DNA of 64,000 nt from an uncultured Lachnospiraceae bacterium (GCA_947089905.1 CAMUMG010000006.1:1-64000); one strand, 5' to 3'; numbered from the stretch's first letter, positions 35,678 through 46,769 are shown. Numbers and translations are program-made. Notes: a model not told the origin generated them from the sequence alone.

Positions 35678-38338
35678 TTATAATACTAAAATATAATCCA
35701 AATACCAGATCTTTGGAAGTGTTGTCCCTTTTTGCCGATAGATATTTTTTCGCAGATTTTGATAGTAGATTACTAATGAATGTAACTGCTCTGATGTGAT
35801 TTCCTCTTTTGAAAATCTTGCAGATAGTATCGTTTCAAACTGCTCTGTAAAGTCGTTTGGATTCCATTCATAGCTTAACATTCTGTCTGCAAATTCAATA
35901 TATCCCTCTTTTCCTTTCTGCTGTGCACACATAAAACCAAACAGTCGATCCATTTCTTCATAAATAGCAAGTACCGCTTTTCTTGTATCTTTCTGATGTA
36001 TTTTCTCTTTTCTACGATTTTTTAAAAATCTACTTCTTGCCAATATGAAAGAAACTATAATACCTATCATGAATAGAAAAATTAAAATGTTTTTAAGAAC
36101 TATATTTGTTTCTTTCGATTTTTCCAAAGAAGGATTGGAAGAATCATCTATATCTTTTGATGTCGTATTTGATTCAGGAGCAGAACTTTTGGTTGGTTCT
36201 AATGTTGGTGTTGGGCTTGGTGTTGGTGTTGGAGTATTGGTAGGTAATTTTGTAGGATTTACATTCTCCTTTATAGCCTCGTTTATCTCTGGAAGTAACG
36301 CGTCAATATTAGAGGAATAACCTGCTGTAACTTCAAAAGGTATCCATCCAAAACCATTAAAATAAACTTCTATCCAAGCATGAGCATTCAAATCTTTAAC
36401 CTCTACTGTAGTCATCTGTTCGGATTCTTCAAAATTTATAATACTATCTCTTTTTATGATTATATTATGTTCTACAGTTCCCTCTCCCCCCAAAATTCCA
36501 TTTTCAATATCCTGTTTTGTTACTATATATCCCTCTACATATCTAGCTGGAATATTCATACACCGAAGAAGTAACACTGCTGAAGTTGCATAGTGGGCAC
36601 AATATCCCTTTTGATTATCAAACAAAAAATATTCAGCAAAATCCTTTTCTTTAGGCTTTACTCCTGGAGTTAAGGAATAGATTGTGTTCCATTCTAAATA
36701 ATTTTGTATCTGCCTGATCTGTTTTAAAATATAGTCCTGTTTCAGTTCAAGTTTTTGGTAGTGTCCTCCCCCCAACTTTTCCATACTTTCTGCTAACTCT
36801 TTTAATCGCTCCAAACCTTCTGGTACTTTAGTATATACTTCATATACATAATTTCTATACGCCCATTCAAATTCTGAGTAGTCTGCTAACTGTTGAAACT
36901 CTTCTAATACAAACGTTTTGTTCTGCCAAAGCTCTAATAAATTTCTTAATTTCATATCATAATAACTAATGTGATACGACGAATTTCTTCTAAGTGGAGT
37001 GTAATAGGAATCCTCTATAACATCTACCATTTCTAAAGTATCTGTTTTAGTAAGATAGGGAAGATAAAGAAAATCTTTATTTGCAGTTATATAGTCAATT
37101 ATCATCTCTCTTTGCTTTATATCTATATTAAATGAACTGTCTATCATACCATTAAGAAAAAAAGATAGTATTTTATTATTCTGTTCTTGAGCTGGAATTT
37201 TATTTCCCTCTAATCCCTCTAATATTCTATCATATAAATTTCGTTCTGTAGCAGTGAGTCCTTCCCAACGCTCTCCGGTATAATGTGTTCCGACATATCC
37301 TTTCAAATAAACGGTAGAAGAATCTTTAGGAAGAGTCAATTTTAGTGTAGTTTCATTTGTAAAATGAACATCTCCTGATCCTAATTTTCCACCACTTAAT
37401 CCGCCACTGTTATCATCTTTATTAATATTAAATAACAATTTTTGATCTGAGAAAAAAACATCTTGTACCCCTGTCTTTAATCCATCCCAAAATTCTTGTA
37501 ATGAGAATTCTCTAATTGCCTTCTCTATTTTTATTGCTTGATTTTTCTGCTTTTGATATAACCCTTTATAATATTGATCGGAACCAATCCACCAGACAAG
37601 TATACTGAGAACCAAAAAAATCCCAATTATATAAAATCCTGATTTCATAGAAACTTTCTGCCAATAGAAATTTCCTGCTTCATCTTGATCTTCTGGTTTA
37701 GATTGTTCTAATATCTGATCAGAACGAAAAAGTAAAAGGAGAATACTTAATACACACAGAAAAAAACCTGAAAATGATGGAACTTTTCCAACAAACAATG
37801 GTCCACCTAATGCCGCCCCTAGTATAAGAAAACTAAAAATTTTTAAAGTTCCAAGTTGTATTGTAATAGTAAATAAAAAAGAAATTATCTGAATTATAAC
37901 AACAAATAATACAGTAAGACAAACCGTTTTTTCCCCCTGCGCAACAAAATATCCTAAACTTATTTTCAGATAATTATAAACTGCCTCAATAATCGTATTT
38001 TCTAAATAATAAAATCCATTTGTTAAAAGTTCCCATTGCTTATTTATTGTAAGAATGAAAAAAAATAATGTAAGTGGAATGGTATACAAACCATACTTTC
38101 GATATCGAAAGATTAAAAAGTAATATAAAACGGATATTAATATGGTAATCCCTAATATCCCTTTGTGTACTGACAAATTTAATCCACCTATAAATGCTAT
38201 CATACTTCCATAGACTGCAAAAAGTACCAATATTATCTGATAACAACTAAACATCCAACTTCTTTTTTCATCTTGGACCAAAGTAATATTAATACTATCT
38301 TCAAAATTAAGATCGGATTCCTTTCTCTTTCTTCTCAA
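35678..38338 (-). CDS. Membrane transglutaminase-like protein (TgpA type)
   Basis: An 886-residue protein with a TTG start (GGCGGT 7 bases upstream). Residues about 25-210 hold six to seven membrane helices, a seventh or eighth lies near 235, and a large outside part follows. The transglutaminase core has Cys about 580 (KGYCAHYATSAVLLLRC), His about 651 (NAHAWIEVYFNG) and a Glu/Asp position about 667 (WIPFEVTAG). A Thr/Pro linker (PTNTPTPTPSPTPT), another membrane helix and a cytoplasmic C-terminal DUF4129-like segment close it. With MoxR and DUF58 it forms the common trio of unknown role at the cell surface, possibly peptide cross-linking or hydrolysis. Confidence 0.9.
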   Translation of the reverse strand: MRRKRKESDLNFEDSINITLVQDEKRSWMFSCYQIILVLFAVYGSMIAFIGGLNLSVHKGILGITILISVLYYFLIFRYRKYGLYTIPLTLFFFILTINKQWELLTNGFYYLENTIIEAVYNYLKISLGYFVAQGEKTVCLTVLFVVIIQIISFLFTITIQLGTLKIFSFLILGAALGGPLFVGKVPSFSGFFLCVLSILLLLFRSDQILEQSKPEDQDEAGNFYWQKVSMKSGFYIIGIFLVLSILVWWIGSDQYYKGLYQKQKNQAIKIEKAIREFSLQEFWDGLKTGVQDVFFSDQKLLFNINKDDNSGGLSGGKLGSGDVHFTNETTLKLTLPKDSSTVYLKGYVGTHYTGERWEGLTATERNLYDRILEGLEGNKIPAQEQNNKILSFFLNGMIDSSFNIDIKQREMIIDYITANKDFLYLPYLTKTDTLEMVDVIEDSYYTPLRRNSSYHISYYDMKLRNLLELWQNKTFVLEEFQQLADYSEFEWAYRNYVYEVYTKVPEGLERLKELAESMEKLGGGHYQKLELKQDYILKQIRQIQNYLEWNTIYSLTPGVKPKEKDFAEYFLFDNQKGYCAHYATSAVLLLRCMNIPARYVEGYIVTKQDIENGILGGEGTVEHNIIIKRDSIINFEESEQMTTVEVKDLNAHAWIEVYFNGFGWIPFEVTAGYSSNIDALLPEINEAIKENVNPTKLPTNTPTPTPSPTPTLEPTKSSAPESNTTSKDIDDSSNPSLEKSKETNIVLKNILIFLFMIGIIVSFILARSRFLKNRRKEKIHQKDTRKAVLAIYEEMDRLFGFMCAQQKGKEGYIEFADRMLSYEWNPNDFTEQFETILSARFSKEEITSEQLHSLVIYYQNLRKNIYRQKGTTLPKIWYLDYILVL

Positions 38339-38364
38339 ATCTTTTACCGCCTTTATCTTTCAAA

Positions 38365-39561
38365 CTAAAATTCCCTCTCGTCAAATATCTGTCCTATCTC
38401 TTCTAAACTCTCTGTATGAATAGCAATATATTCAATTCCCTGTTCCAGATAATCTCTTTGTTCTTCTTTTGTTAATTCTTCGTCTGATATAATCTGTAAA
38501 ATCCATGTTTTTGCCTGCTTTGCAAAGTCTTGTACTTGTCCTACCTGTGGTAAATTCTTTCTTCCAGTAATATAAAACAGATTCGAATACTGTTCTATAC
38601 GATACTGTGCCTCATAGGCGGTAAGTAAATCTTCTTCTGAAAAAGAGTTCTCATACATCTGTGCTAAAGCATCATAAAGACTTTCTTCTGAATCGATTTT
38701 ATAGCGGTTTAATTGTCCCATCTTATCATACCATGCTAAAAAATGAAATCTGTGTATCTGAATCATTTTCATAGAAATCGAGCCCATTGTTTCAATCACT
38801 GCATCAACAATTTGTTCTGTATTTACTTTCCAACTTCCGGGCTCTAATAATAAAACAACAGAGTAATCTAAGGGACGTCCAAATTCTTTTATCATGAGAT
38901 TTCCCTCTTTTGCTGTCAGTTTCCAATGAATTCGATTTATCCGATCTCCTTGTTGATATTCACGAATTTTAAATAATTCAGACGGATCATCCCCTGATCT
39001 TATCTTTGAATACTCTTCCTCTTCCAGATAACTATTATTGTTTTGACTTAAATATAATTGTGGTATTTCATAAAATTTTGGCAAAACAGAAACGTTCATA
39101 CTTTGTTTTGTATGATAACAAAGTCTAAATATTCCTAATGGATCAGATAAAAAAACCCTTTTTAATTCGAATTCCATTCTTCCACAATACTGGGAGGTTA
39201 CTCCACAAGAAACTTGTTGAGTAGAACGTTCATTTAAAGAAATATAATAAAACTCTTTTTTCCATTTCATATAATTTCCACTGCGGTATTTTAATTCTAC
39301 ACATAATTTTAAAAGCGGAAAAATTGAGTGATTTTCCAAAAGAAGCATAATATGAAAAGGTTGTTGTTTTTCTGCCACAAGACAGTCAGTAGATAATTGT
39401 ATATGGAAACCTCGTTTCATTACTAAAATACAAAAAAATAAAAGAACGGGATATAAAATTAGAATGATGGCAAAGGAAGTCGTAATAAATTCATGATACA
39501 TAATAGATAAATAAATTGCGCTCCCTAAAAGAATACCATAACTTACTTGATTTTTTATCAT
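38365..39561 (-). CDS. DUF58 domain-containing protein
   Basis: A 398-residue protein with two N-terminal membrane helices (about 8-50) and a DUF58 (vWA-like) domain that carries the family motif (REYQQGDRINRIHWKLTAKEGNLMIKEF, cited here as REYQQGDRINRIHW). These proteins accompany MoxR ATPases and transglutaminases in many phyla. The reaction is not established. It lies 18 bases after moxR and 26 before the transglutaminase gene, consistent with one transcript. Confidence 0.9.
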   Translation of the reverse strand: MIKNQVSYGILLGSAIYLSIMYHEFITTSFAIILILYPVLLFFCILVMKRGFHIQLSTDCLVAEKQQPFHIMLLLENHSIFPLLKLCVELKYRSGNYMKWKKEFYYISLNERSTQQVSCGVTSQYCGRMEFELKRVFLSDPLGIFRLCYHTKQSMNVSVLPKFYEIPQLYLSQNNNSYLEEEEYSKIRSGDDPSELFKIREYQQGDRINRIHWKLTAKEGNLMIKEFGRPLDYSVVLLLEPGSWKVNTEQIVDAVIETMGSISMKMIQIHRFHFLAWYDKMGQLNRYKIDSEESLYDALAQMYENSFSEEDLLTAYEAQYRIEQYSNLFYITGRKNLPQVGQVQDFAKQAKTWILQIISDEELTKEEQRDYLEQGIEYIAIHTESLEEIGQIFDEREF

Positions 39562-39579
39562 AATTCTCCCAACATTTTT

Positions 39580-40542
39580 TTAACTCTCTGTTCGTTTCTT
39601 AATTAATTTAGGAGCTGGAATTTCTTGTAATATTCCATCTATAATCTCAGAAACGGTAACATGATTTACTCGTGCCTTTGGTTTTAATAAAATTCTATGT
39701 GCTGCCGTAAAAGGAAAGACAGTTTTGACATCGTCTGGAATTAAATAACTTCTTCCCTTTAGAAAAGCAAATGCTTTTGCCATATTTGTAACAGCAAGTG
39801 TCCCTCTTGGACTCATTCCCAATTCTATTAATTCCTGTGTTCGGGTTCTTTGAGCAAGTCTTGCAATATATTCATAAACTGCATCATGGACAAAAATCTC
39901 CGCAACTTCCTGCTGCATCTGTAATAATTCTTGTTGATTCAAAATTTGTTCTACAAAATCCAAAGGATTTTGTACACTTCTTCCCTTTAAAATTTCCACT
40001 TCGCTGCTTGGATCAGGATATCCCATGGAAAGCCTAATCATAAATCGATCCAACTGGGATTCTGGTAAAAGCTGTGTTCCCGCTGATCCGATTGGATTTT
40101 GTGTCGCTATTACTGTAAAAGGCTTTGGAACTTCCCTTGTTACTCCGTCTACTGTTACTCTACCCTCCTCCATTACTTCTAATAAAGCCGACTGTGTTTT
40201 TGACGAAGTACGATTGATTTCATCCGCAAGAAACAAATTACATATAACTGCTCCCTGTTGATATTTCATTTTACCGCTTTCTATATCTAATATCTGAAAA
40301 CCAATAACATCTGTGGGCATAACATCTGGTGTAAACTGAATTCGATTACAATTCATATCCAAAACTTTAGAAAATGCCATTGCTAAAGTTGTTTTCCCAA
40401 CCCCTGGAATATCCTCTAATAGAATATGTCCTTTTGCTAAAATAGCAGTAAAAATCTGACGTATTATTTCATCTTTACCAACGATTACTTTTTTTATCTC
40501 ATCTATTACAGCATAAATTGTTTCCTGATATGTTGTACTCAC
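39580..40542 (-). CDS. MoxR family AAA+ ATPase
   Basis: A 320-residue MoxR ATPase thought to act as a chaperone for cofactor insertion or complex assembly. Walker A (EDIPGVGKTTLA, about residue 40), Walker B (NLFLADEINRTSSKTQ, about 108), sensor 1 (VIATQNP) and the lid with LGMSPRGTLAV are intact. It is the first gene of the MoxR-DUF58-transglutaminase-cytidylate-kinase-like-AI-2E run. Confidence 0.95.
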   Translation of the reverse strand: MSTTYQETIYAVIDEIKKVIVGKDEIIRQIFTAILAKGHILLEDIPGVGKTTLAMAFSKVLDMNCNRIQFTPDVMPTDVIGFQILDIESGKMKYQQGAVICNLFLADEINRTSSKTQSALLEVMEEGRVTVDGVTREVPKPFTVIATQNPIGSAGTQLLPESQLDRFMIRLSMGYPDPSSEVEILKGRSVQNPLDFVEQILNQQELLQMQQEVAEIFVHDAVYEYIARLAQRTRTQELIELGMSPRGTLAVTNMAKAFAFLKGRSYLIPDDVKTVFPFTAAHRILLKPKARVNHVTVSEIIDGILQEIPAPKLIKKRTES

Positions 40543-40644
40543 ACTAACTTTCTCCTCTCATTCATCATAAATTCAGAATTTTATTATATAATGAATCCAC
40601 AAATTTCGCAACTAGGAAGAAAATCGTTTTATATAGTACAAATG

Positions 40645-40689
40645 CAAAAAAAGTAATCGTTTCAGTCCACTTGACGACGATTACTTTTT
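40645..40689 (-). terminator. Terminator after cheW
   Basis: AAAAGTAATCGT (minus strand, from 40688) and ACGATTACTTTT (to 40649) form a 12-bp perfect stem followed by TTT. It ends the secA-prfB-cheW unit. Confidence 0.9.
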
Positions 40690-40731
40690 GTTAGAGTTGT
40701 TAGGAACAACTCTTTGTTTCATAACAACTCT

Positions 40732-41199
40732 TTATTCCTCTCGTTTCTTTAATACTGTATTGACTGCTTTTGCTTCTTCGGAAGAAAGAATTCCTTCATG
40801 ATTGATTAAAATAATCATACGCCCTTTTTTGTTTACAACACATTTTGCATAATTTGTTGCTTCCGTGCAGACAATAACTGGCATTTTATGAAGTTCTTCC
40901 TCATCTACCTCTTCAATCTCGCTGACTGAATCGACCTTAAACCCAATTTTCATATCTTGATATTTTGTAATCAAAAGCAGAGTTTTGTCATCAACTTCAC
41001 TCTCGGGAAGACCAAACTTTTTCCGAAGACTAAATACTGGTATTACTTCACCTCTTAAATTTAAAATTCCGAGGATATAACTAGGTGCATTTGGAACTGG
41101 CACAACTCCGCCATAGGACTCAATTGCACTGACAAGTTGGATATCTGAACCATACTCTTCTGTACCTACTTTAAAAATAACTTGCTTCGAAGTTGCCAT
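40732..41199 (-). CDS. cheW: Chemotaxis coupling protein CheW
   Basis: A 155-residue CheW-domain protein that links chemoreceptors to CheA. The SH3-like pair is complete (VIFKVGTEEYGSDIQLVSAI, ILGILNLRGEVIPVFSLR, DSVSEIEEV, GRMIILIN). It is placed straight after prfB with its own AACGGAGGAG site, away from the other chemotaxis genes in the window. Confidence 0.95.
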   Translation of the reverse strand: MATSKQVIFKVGTEEYGSDIQLVSAIESYGGVVPVPNAPSYILGILNLRGEVIPVFSLRKKFGLPESEVDDKTLLLITKYQDMKIGFKVDSVSEIEEVDEEELHKMPVIVCTEATNYAKCVVNKKGRMIILINHEGILSSEEAKAVNTVLKKREE

Positions 41200-41228
41200 G
41201 TTTACTCCTCCGTTTCTTTTGATAAAAT

Positions 41229-42348
41229 TTATTCTTGCCTTACTGGTTGATTAATCCATTTTAGATAGGCATTAATGAACAGATCAATATTTCCATCTAG
41301 TATACTTTGTGCATTTGCAGATTCTGCTCCAGTACGATGATCTTTTACCATAGTATATGGCTGAAGAACATAGGAACGAATTTGGTTTCCAAAGTTAATA
41401 TCCCTTACTTCCCCGCGAATTCCAGATTCTTTTTCCTGATTTTCCTGTTGTTTTAACACATAGAGTTTTGACTTTAACATCTGCATTGCCTTATCTTTAT
41501 TTTGAAACTGAGAACGCTCATTTTGACATTGTACTACAATTCCAGTTGGTAAATGTGTAATTCGGATTGCAGAAGATGTTTTATTGATATGCTGTCCACC
41601 TGCACCACTTGACCGATACGTATCAATTCGAAGATCCTCATCTTTAATCTCAATATCTATATCTTCTTCAATCTCTGGCATAACATCGCAGGAAACAAAC
41701 GAAGTCTGTCGCTTTCCAGCAGCATTAAAAGGTGACATTCGTACTAAACGATGTACTCCATGTTCTGATTTTAGATGACCATACGCATTTACTCCACTAA
41801 TTTGAAGCGTTACTGATTTATATCCTGCTTCTTCACCGTCTAAAAAGTCTAACATCTCTACAGAATACCCTTTTTTATCTGCAAATCGTTCATACATCCG
41901 GCAGAGAATACTCGCCCAGTCACAACTTTCTGTTCCTCCTGCACCAGCATGTAACGTTAAAATTGCGTTATCCTTGTCATATGGACCAGAAAGAAGAGTA
42001 TCTAGTCTTAACTCCTCTAAAGCTTCCACAAACTTATTCAGTTCTTTTCCGATCTCTTCAATAAAAGAAGGATCTTCCTCCTCATAGCCCATTTCAATTA
42101 AAGTTGCAATATCATCATATTGCTGTTTTAACTCATGATAGCCTTCAATCGTATCCTTTAACTGTTTTAATTCTTTGACATATTGTTGTGATTTTTCAGC
42201 AGAATCCCAAAAGTTAGGTTCCTGCATAATCGCTTCAATCTCTTCTACCTTTAATTTCTTATTAACCAAGTCAAAGTGAATCCCCCACTTCAATTAAAGG
42301 TTTTTCGTAAGTACTAAGCGTATACTTATACTGATCTAACTCGATCAC
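41229..42348 (-). CDS. prfB: Peptide chain release factor 2, with programmed +1 frameshift
   Basis: RF2 releases peptides at UGA and UAA. The gene starts at GTG 42348 (GAGGTG 7 bases upstream), runs 25 codons to CTT and meets TGA as codon 26 (42271-42273); a +1 shift to GAC gives a 372-residue protein. The GGQ motif (GAGGQHINKTSSA) and the anticodon-like SPF tripeptide (MSPFNAAGKRQTS) are present. The UGA makes RF2 autoregulate its own synthesis. Lies between secA (24 bases) and cheW. A start at 42293 in the downstream frame is not credible. Confidence 0.97.
42271..42286 (-). promoter_or_regulatory. prfB programmed frameshift site
   Basis: The minus strand reads GGGGGATTCACTTTGAC across 42286-42270: an SD-like GGGGG, a 5-base spacer, then CTT TGA C. 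The slippery CUU UGA C matches prfB of most bacteria; the spacing to the SD-like run is about two bases longer than the classical one. Confidence 0.95.
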
Positions 42349-42372
42349 CTTAAATCACCTCTTTCCTAAAAT

Positions 42373-44943
42373 TTAAATAGTTTTTCCACAGCAGAATTTA
42401 TACTTTTTTCCACTACCACATGGACAAGGATCATTTGGCTGAACTTTCTTTGTCGTTCTACGTACTGGTCCTTTTGGCTGCGAATCATCTCTATTTGTTC
42501 CTGTTACCTTTGCCACTTCTTCTCGTTCTACTTTCTGTTCAATTCGAACGTGCATTAAAGCTCTGACAGTATCTTCTGAAATCGCATTGATCATTGCCTC
42601 AAACATATCAAATGCCATAAATTTATATTCTGTACGAGGATCTTTTTGTCCATATGCTTGTAATCCAATTCCCTGCCTAAGCTGATCCATATCATCAATA
42701 TGATCCATCCACTTATGATCAATAACACGAAGTAAAACAACACGTTCTACTTCACGAAGCTGTTCTTTTTCTGGGAACTCTGCCTCTTTTGCCTCATAAA
42801 GCTTGACCGCATCTTCTTTTAAGTTTTGAATTAATTCTGCTTTCTTCATATGTTTTATTTGTTCTTCCGAAAGAGTAACTGGCTCTAATGGAATAATAGG
42901 AAGTAAAAGCTGATTTAATTCATTCAAATCCCAGTCTTCTGGAACTTGCTCGTCATTAATACAGTGATTTACGGAACTTTCCACTGTATCTGTAATCATC
43001 TTTAAAACAGTATCACGCATATTGTCGCCATTTAAAACTCTTCGACGTTCTTCATAAATGATTTCTCTTTGTTCATTATTCACCTGATCATACTCTAATA
43101 AATTCTTTCGGATTCCAAAGTTATTATTTTCGATCTTCTTTTGTGCCTTTTCAATTGCATTACTGAGCATCTTATGCTCAATCTGTTCTCCCTCTGGAAT
43201 TCCTAGAGATTTAAACATAGCTATCAGTTTTTCAGAACCAAACAGACGCATTAAATCGTCTTCAAGAGAAATATAAAATCTGGATTCTCCTGTATCCCCT
43301 TGCCGTCCTGCACGACCTCTAAGCTGATTGTCGATTCGTCTGGACTCATGGCGTTCTGTACCAATGATCTTTAACCCTCCTAATTCTGTAACACCCTCTC
43401 CAAGTTTAATATCTGTACCACGACCTGCCATATTTGTAGCAATAGTAACTGCTCCCTTTACTCCAGCATCAGCAATAATTTCTGCTTCCTGTTCGTGAAA
43501 CTTAGCATTTAATACCTTGTGGACAATTCCTCGCCTTTTTAACAAAGCACTTATCTCTTCGGATGCTTCAATCGTAATTGTTCCAACTAATACTGGCTGC
43601 CCCTTTTGATGTGCTTCTTCAATCGCATTGATAACCGCATTGAGTTTCTCTTTTTTTGTCTGATATACTGCATCATCTAAATCCTTTCTTGCAACTGGTT
43701 TATTAGTTGGAATTTCTACAACATCCATTCCATAAATTTCACGAAACTCTTTTTCTTCTGTTAGAGCAGTACCCGTCATACCGCACTTTTTCTTATATTT
43801 ATTGAAAAAGTTTTGGAATGTAATCGTTGCTAATGTCTTACTTTCCCGTTTTACCTTTACATGCTCTTTTGCTTCAATTGCCTGATGAAGTCCATCGGAG
43901 TATCTTCTTCCTGGCATAATACGACCAGTAAAATCATCGACAATTAATACTTCATCATCCTTTACCACATAATCTTTATCTCTTGCCATTAAATAGTGAG
44001 CACGAAGTGCCAAAATAACATTGTGCTGAATCTCTAAATTTTCGGGATCTGCAAGATTACTGATCTGGAAGAACTTTTCTACTTTATGAACTCCCTCTTC
44101 TGTCAAATTGATATTTTTGTCTTTCTCATTGACAACAAAATCTCCCGTTTCCTCTATCTCTTCCTTCATAAGTGCCGCCATCTTTGTCAGCTCCGTAGAC
44201 TCGCCTCGTTCTAACTGTCTGGCAAGAATATCACAGGCCTCATAAAGTCTTGTCGATTTTCCGCTCTGTCCAGAAATAATTAAAGGGGTTCTTGCCTCAT
44301 CAATCAGAACGGAATCCACTTCATCGATAATAGCAAACGGAAGTCCTCTCATAACAAGTTGCTCTTTATAAATAACCATGTTATCTCTTAAATAGTCAAA
44401 TCCTAATTCATTATTCGTTCCATACGTAATATCACAACTATATGCTTTTCTTCTTTCATCACTTTCCATACTGTTTAAAATTACGCCGACACTTAGTCCA
44501 AGAAATTCATGGATCCGTCCCATCCATTCTGAATCTCGCTTTGCTAGGTAGTCATTTACAGTAACGACATGAACTCCATTTCCCTCTAGGGCATTTAGAT
44601 AAGCTGGAAACGTCGAAACGAGGGTTTTACCTTCTCCTGTCTTCATCTCTGAAATTCTTCCCTGATGTAAAATTACACCTCCAATTAGCTGAACACGATA
44701 AGCCCTTTGTCCAAGCGTTCTTTTACCAGCTTCCCGTACTGCTGCATAAGCTTCAACAAGTAGATCATCTAATGTTTCTCCTTTGGCAAGTCGCTCTTTA
44801 AATTCTACCGTCTTAGCTTTTAAGTCCTCATCTGAAAGTTTCTCATATTCCGGTTCTAATGCCTCAATCTTATCTACAATCGGCAATACAAGTTTTACTT
44901 CCCTTTCACTGTGTGTACCAAATAACTTTGTAAATAATCCCAT
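42373..44943 (-). CDS. secA: Preprotein translocase ATPase SecA
   Basis: The 856-residue motor for SecYEG export. The start at 44943 (MGLFTKLFG) has AAGGAG 13 bases upstream. Walker A-type [32 protein letters not shown] and GRAGRQGD helicase motifs and the C-terminal zinc-binding SEC-C tail ([16 protein letters not shown]) are all present. It starts the secA-prfB-cheW operon, the common secA-prfB order of Firmicutes. Confidence 0.99.
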   Translation of the reverse strand: MGLFTKLFGTHSEREVKLVLPIVDKIEALEPEYEKLSDEDLKAKTVEFKERLAKGETLDDLLVEAYAAVREAGKRTLGQRAYRVQLIGGVILHQGRISEMKTGEGKTLVSTFPAYLNALEGNGVHVVTVNDYLAKRDSEWMGRIHEFLGLSVGVILNSMESDERRKAYSCDITYGTNNELGFDYLRDNMVIYKEQLVMRGLPFAIIDEVDSVLIDEARTPLIISGQSGKSTRLYEACDILARQLERGESTELTKMAALMKEEIEETGDFVVNEKDKNINLTEEGVHKVEKFFQISNLADPENLEIQHNVILALRAHYLMARDKDYVVKDDEVLIVDDFTGRIMPGRRYSDGLHQAIEAKEHVKVKRESKTLATITFQNFFNKYKKKCGMTGTALTEEKEFREIYGMDVVEIPTNKPVARKDLDDAVYQTKKEKLNAVINAIEEAHQKGQPVLVGTITIEASEEISALLKRRGIVHKVLNAKFHEQEAEIIADAGVKGAVTIATNMAGRGTDIKLGEGVTELGGLKIIGTERHESRRIDNQLRGRAGRQGDTGESRFYISLEDDLMRLFGSEKLIAMFKSLGIPEGEQIEHKMLSNAIEKAQKKIENNNFGIRKNLLEYDQVNNEQREIIYEERRRVLNGDNMRDTVLKMITDTVESSVNHCINDEQVPEDWDLNELNQLLLPIIPLEPVTLSEEQIKHMKKAELIQNLKEDAVKLYEAKEAEFPEKEQLREVERVVLLRVIDHKWMDHIDDMDQLRQGIGLQAYGQKDPRTEYKFMAFDMFEAMINAISEDTVRALMHVRIEQKVEREEVAKVTGTNRDDSQPKGPVRRTTKKVQPNDPCPCGSGKKYKFCCGKTI

Positions 44944-45027
44944 TTTCTTTCTTTCACTCCTTATATTTTTCACTCCACGGTAATCTATCCAAATGTCCTT
45001 TTTTTACTTTTTCGTTTATTCTGCTCT

Positions 45028-45056
45028 ATTTTATCATTTCATGGAACGTTAATCAA
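45028..45056 (-). promoter_or_regulatory. Promoter of secA-prfB-cheW
   Basis: TTGATT (45051-45056), 17 bases and TAAAAT (45028-45033) on the minus strand, with TG one base before the -10 hexamer. Confidence 0.8.
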
Positions 45057-45122
45057 CCTAAAATTGTGATGAGGAACATTTTTCATAAGGATTTCCTGAA
45101 ATTTTAATGAATCAGAAACATG

Positions 45123-45165
45123 AAAAAAGAATAGCTGCCCTCTCTTGTCCACAGCTACTCTTTTT
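45123..45165 (-). terminator. Terminator after hpf
   Basis: AAAGAGTAGCTG and CAGCTATTCTTTTTT on the minus strand make a stem followed by a T-run. Lies 40 bases past the hpf stop. Confidence 0.88.
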
Positions 45166-45205
45166 GTCAACCTGATTTTGGCTTCTAACTTATCACTATA
45201 TCACG

Positions 45206-45736
45206 TTAAAATTCTGGTTCAATCAGTCCATACGTATTTCCTTTGCGTTTATAAACAACATTGACTTCATCTGTCTGTGCATTACGAAATACATAAAAAT
45301 TATGTCCCAATAATTCCATCTGTACACATGCTTCTTCTGCATCCATTGGCTTCATAGCAAATTTCTTTACTCTTGTGATTGTAATTACATCTTCCTCTTC
45401 CAGATCCTCTTCTTCTATATAAGACGAATTGAAGCTGCCACCAGACTGTTTTCTGTCAATCAGCTTATTTTTATATTTTCTAATCTGACGTTCAATAATT
45501 TCTTCTACTAAATCAATAGAAGCATACATATCACTGCTAACTTGTTCCGCCCGAATGATATTTCCTTTTACCGGAATCGTAACCTCAATCTTTTGTCTTT
45601 CCTTTTCTACACTTAAAGTTATATGCACTTCTGTTTCAGGAGTAAAATATCGTTCCAGTTTTCCTATCTTGTCATAAATTGCACTTTTTAGCCCCTCTGT
45701 CACATCAATATTTTTGCCGCTTATAATATAACGCAT
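45206..45736 (-). CDS. hpf: Long-form ribosome hibernation promoting factor
   Basis: A 176-residue protein of the long HPF (YvyD/RaiA) group. Residues 1-100 are the RaiA-like domain that sits in the decoding centre (IISGKNIDVTEGLKSAIYDKIG), and the C-terminal domain (about 118-176, DEVNVVYKRKGNTYGLIEP) dimerises to join two 70S ribosomes into inactive 100S pairs in stationary phase. Often directly before secA, as here. Confidence 0.95.
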   Translation of the reverse strand: MRYIISGKNIDVTEGLKSAIYDKIGKLERYFTPETEVHITLSVEKERQKIEVTIPVKGNIIRAEQVSSDMYASIDLVEEIIERQIRKYKNKLIDRKQSGGSFNSSYIEEEDLEEEDVITITRVKKFAMKPMDAEEACVQMELLGHNFYVFRNAQTDEVNVVYKRKGNTYGLIEPEF

Positions 45737-45821
45737 ACTGTGAACCTCCTTATTTATAAAATAACATCTTTCATTCTATTTAAGATTGTACCACATTTTT
45801 ACCAAATGGACAAGTATTATT

Positions 45822-46745
45822 CTATCTTCCGTTTAAATAGTGCTCTACTCCTGTAATTGCAGTTGCCCCATCAGCGGCGGCTGTGACTACTTGTCGCAAT
45901 ATTTTTGTTCTAACATCTCCTGCCGCAAATACCCCTGCAACACTTGTTCTACAATCTTCTCCTGCCTCTAAATACCCATTGTCATCCATAGAAAGAACTC
46001 CTTGAAATGCCTTTGTATCCGGAAGACTTCCAACTGCAATAAAAATACCGTCTACTGCTAGTTCTTCTGTTTTATCCTCTAAAAGATTTTTTAATCTTAC
46101 TTTTTTAACTACTTCTTCTCCTATAATTTCTTCTACTGTCTTATGAAAAAGTAATTCCACATTTTGAAATGTTTTCAAAGCCTCTACTAAAACCTTTGCA
46201 GCACGTAACTCTCCCCTGCGATGAATTAGATATACTTTTTTACAAAGACGTGCCAAAAAGATGGCATCTTCTGCTGCCACATCTCCACCACCTACAACAG
46301 CAACGGTCTTATTTTTAAAAAATGCCCCATCACAAGTAGCACAATAGGAGATTCCTTTCCCTGAAAAAGTATCTTCTCCCGGTACACCAAGTTTTCTCCA
46401 AATTGTACCCATTGCTAAAATAATTGTTTTTGTCTGAAACTGCCTATTATCATCTAATATAACTTTTTTTATCTCCCCTTCTAATTCAAAAGAAACGGCT
46501 TCTCCCTCTAAAAATTCTGCTCCTAATTTTTCGCAGTGCTCTCTAAATTTTACTGCTAAATCAAAACCGTTTATCTGTGGTATTCCTGGATAATTATCTA
46601 CTTCGTAAGTATTAATAATCTGTCCACCACTCATCGGTGCTTTTTCTAATACAAGCATTTTTAATTTAGCACGGGCAGCATAAATTGCTGCCGCTAATCC
46701 CGCAGGGCCTGAACCAACAATAATTACATCATACATTGTTTCCAT
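45822..46745 (-). CDS. trxB: Thioredoxin reductase
   Basis: A 307-residue flavoprotein that reduces thioredoxin with NADPH. FAD site (IVGSGPAGLAAAIYAARA), redox pair (CATCDGAFF, Cys about 134 and 137) and NADPH site (VVGGGDVAAEDAIFLA) are intact, with GVFAAGDVR near the end. Follows the CPBP gene by 24 bases; thioredoxin itself is elsewhere. Confidence 0.96.
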   Translation of the reverse strand: METMYDVIIVGSGPAGLAAAIYAARAKLKMLVLEKAPMSGGQIINTYEVDNYPGIPQINGFDLAVKFREHCEKLGAEFLEGEAVSFELEGEIKKVILDDNRQFQTKTIILAMGTIWRKLGVPGEDTFSGKGISYCATCDGAFFKNKTVAVVGGGDVAAEDAIFLARLCKKVYLIHRRGELRAAKVLVEALKTFQNVELLFHKTVEEIIGEEVVKKVRLKNLLEDKTEELAVDGIFIAVGSLPDTKAFQGVLSMDDNGYLEAGEDCRTSVAGVFAAGDVRTKILRQVVTAAADGATAITGVEHYLNGR

Positions 46746-46769
46746 AATATTACTCCTTTTTTTATTATT

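Noticed and set aside
41229-42293. prfB beginning at the ATG at 42293
   Set aside because: That ATG is in the second frame inside the frameshift region. The GTG at 42348 with a ribosome-binding site and CUU UGA C at codon 25-26 explains the gene.
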